A DNA stretch of 64,000 bases from Ruegeria sp. 6PALISEP08 (GTDB taxonomy: Bacteria > Pseudomonadota > Alphaproteobacteria > Rhodobacterales > Rhodobacteraceae). The notes beneath the pieces were generated by a model, which saw nothing but the letters and a program-made list of their open reading frames with translations, had not been told where the DNA came from and ran no database searches. Location: assembly GCF_001238295.1 (NCBI RefSeq), contig NZ_LGXZ01000005.1, forward strand, positions 1-64,000, in the 5' to 3' direction. A program made the position numbers and the translations under genes. Positions 63,555 through 64,000 of the stretch are shown piece by piece (position 1 is the stretch's first letter; the number at the start of each line of letters is the position of its first letter).

Positions 63555-63719
63555 AGTTTAACCTGCCACTTGTTGTTACTGGTTCAAAGCGTCGGATCCG
63601 ACGCGAGCCAATTCGCACTATACCCCCCTATTTTTAGCAAAGCTTTAAGTCAATTTCGGGGCTATTTGAGGCCACTTGGCGGGAAGTTTAGCGATCTCTT
63701 CCCTCGCAAACCTGATGTC

Positions 63720-63733
63720 TTGACTTTCGTTAA
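63720..63733. promoter_or_regulatory. FNR/Dnr-type box upstream of norC
   Basis: TTGAC-TTTC-GTTAA lies 63 bases before the norC ATG. One base off the TTGAY-N4-RTCAA pattern. Confidence 0.6.
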
Positions 63734-63796
63734 GGCGGATCAGCGCCGCACCCGCCATGTTGACCGCACTAGCTAATCTGCGCAAAGGAGAGCGCG

Positions 63797-64000
63797 ATGC
63801 GAGAAGTCATGACAAAGAGCATGGCTCGTAACATATTTTATGGCGGGTCACTGTTCTTCATCCTCATCTTTCTGGCCTTATCGGCCCATTCGCACCTGTA
63901 TATCGTCAATTCTGAAAACTCTAAAAAACTTGATGACAGTGTGGTGCGAGGTAAACATGTCTGGGAGAAACACGCCTGTATCAATTGTCATACCATCCTT
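63797..64000 (+). CDS. norC: NorC nitric oxide reductase cytochrome c subunit (partial, runs off the window)
   Basis: The first 68 codons of norC are present and it is cut by the right window edge. It has an N-terminal basic region, one membrane helix (FYGGSLFFILIFLALSA) and the heme motif CINCH in KHACINCHTIL. NorC passes electrons to NorB, which reduces NO to N2O. AAGGAG precedes the ATG. The rest of norCBQD lies beyond the window. Confidence 0.92.
   Translation, partial: MREVMTKSMARNIFYGGSLFFILIFLALSAHSHLYIVNSENSKKLDDSVVRGKHVWEKHACINCHTIL

Overview
The window reads as a chromosomal segment of a marine Roseobacter-group alphaproteobacterium (Rhodobacteraceae in the broad sense). The evidence is a nosC-R-Z-D-F-Y-L-X cluster and a cytochrome cd1 nir cluster in Paracoccus/Rhodobacter-like order, a Rhodobacteraceae-type Hint-domain protein, GlxA/AraC regulators, and dense operons with 4-bp ATGA overlaps. 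No rRNA, tRNA or CRISPR was seen. The left third is accessory and catabolic. The right half (about 33.9-64 kb) is one large denitrification island.

Region by region. 0-8.4 kb: a GlxA-type regulator, decayed cydA and MATE-transporter remnants, then a putative catabolic set (CMD-like protein, M29-like protein, LysR regulator, Rieske oxygenase, CocE/NonD hydrolase). 8.7-12.8 kb: a Fic/ribbon-helix-helix toxin-antitoxin pair with an operator, a DEAD-box helicase and two decayed IS3-type fragments. 12.8-19.5 kb: ankyrin protein, PoxB-like TPP enzyme, FMN glutamate-synthase-domain protein, two tandem overlapping fluoride-channel (CrcB) subunits and a DUF202 protein. 19.5-24.5 kb: a GlxA regulator divergent from an acyl-CoA dehydrogenase / ADP-forming acyl-CoA synthetase / enoyl-CoA hydratase operon that resembles carnitine-type pathways. 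24.5-33.2 kb: the most unusual locus, a minus-strand operon of a SAM-cyclase-AAA signalling protein, an encapsulin-like shell protein, a two-domain protein with a DUF3237-like C-terminus, a phytoene-desaturase-like FAD enzyme and a polyprenyl diphosphate synthase. This could be an isoprenoid-related protein nanocompartment.

33.9-64 kb: napFDAGHBC (periplasmic nitrate reductase), nosCRZDFYLX (N2O reductase and maturation), nirS with two accessory electron-transfer genes, nirECF-DL-GHJN (heme d1 synthesis), nnrS, and the start of norC at the right edge. Together they encode nitrate to nitrite to NO to N2O to N2. Six FNR/Dnr-type boxes of the form TTGAY-N4-RTYAA or close to it precede napF, nosC, nirE, nirS, nnrS and norC. 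In nirS, nnrS and norC the box lies 62-63 bases from the start codon. This implies one shared Crp/Fnr-type NO- or oxygen-responsive regulator, whose gene is not in the window. A fused NapC-like/ethylbenzene-dehydrogenase-like multiheme cytochrome and a small cupredoxin sit between nirS and nirE and are candidate electron donors to NirS.
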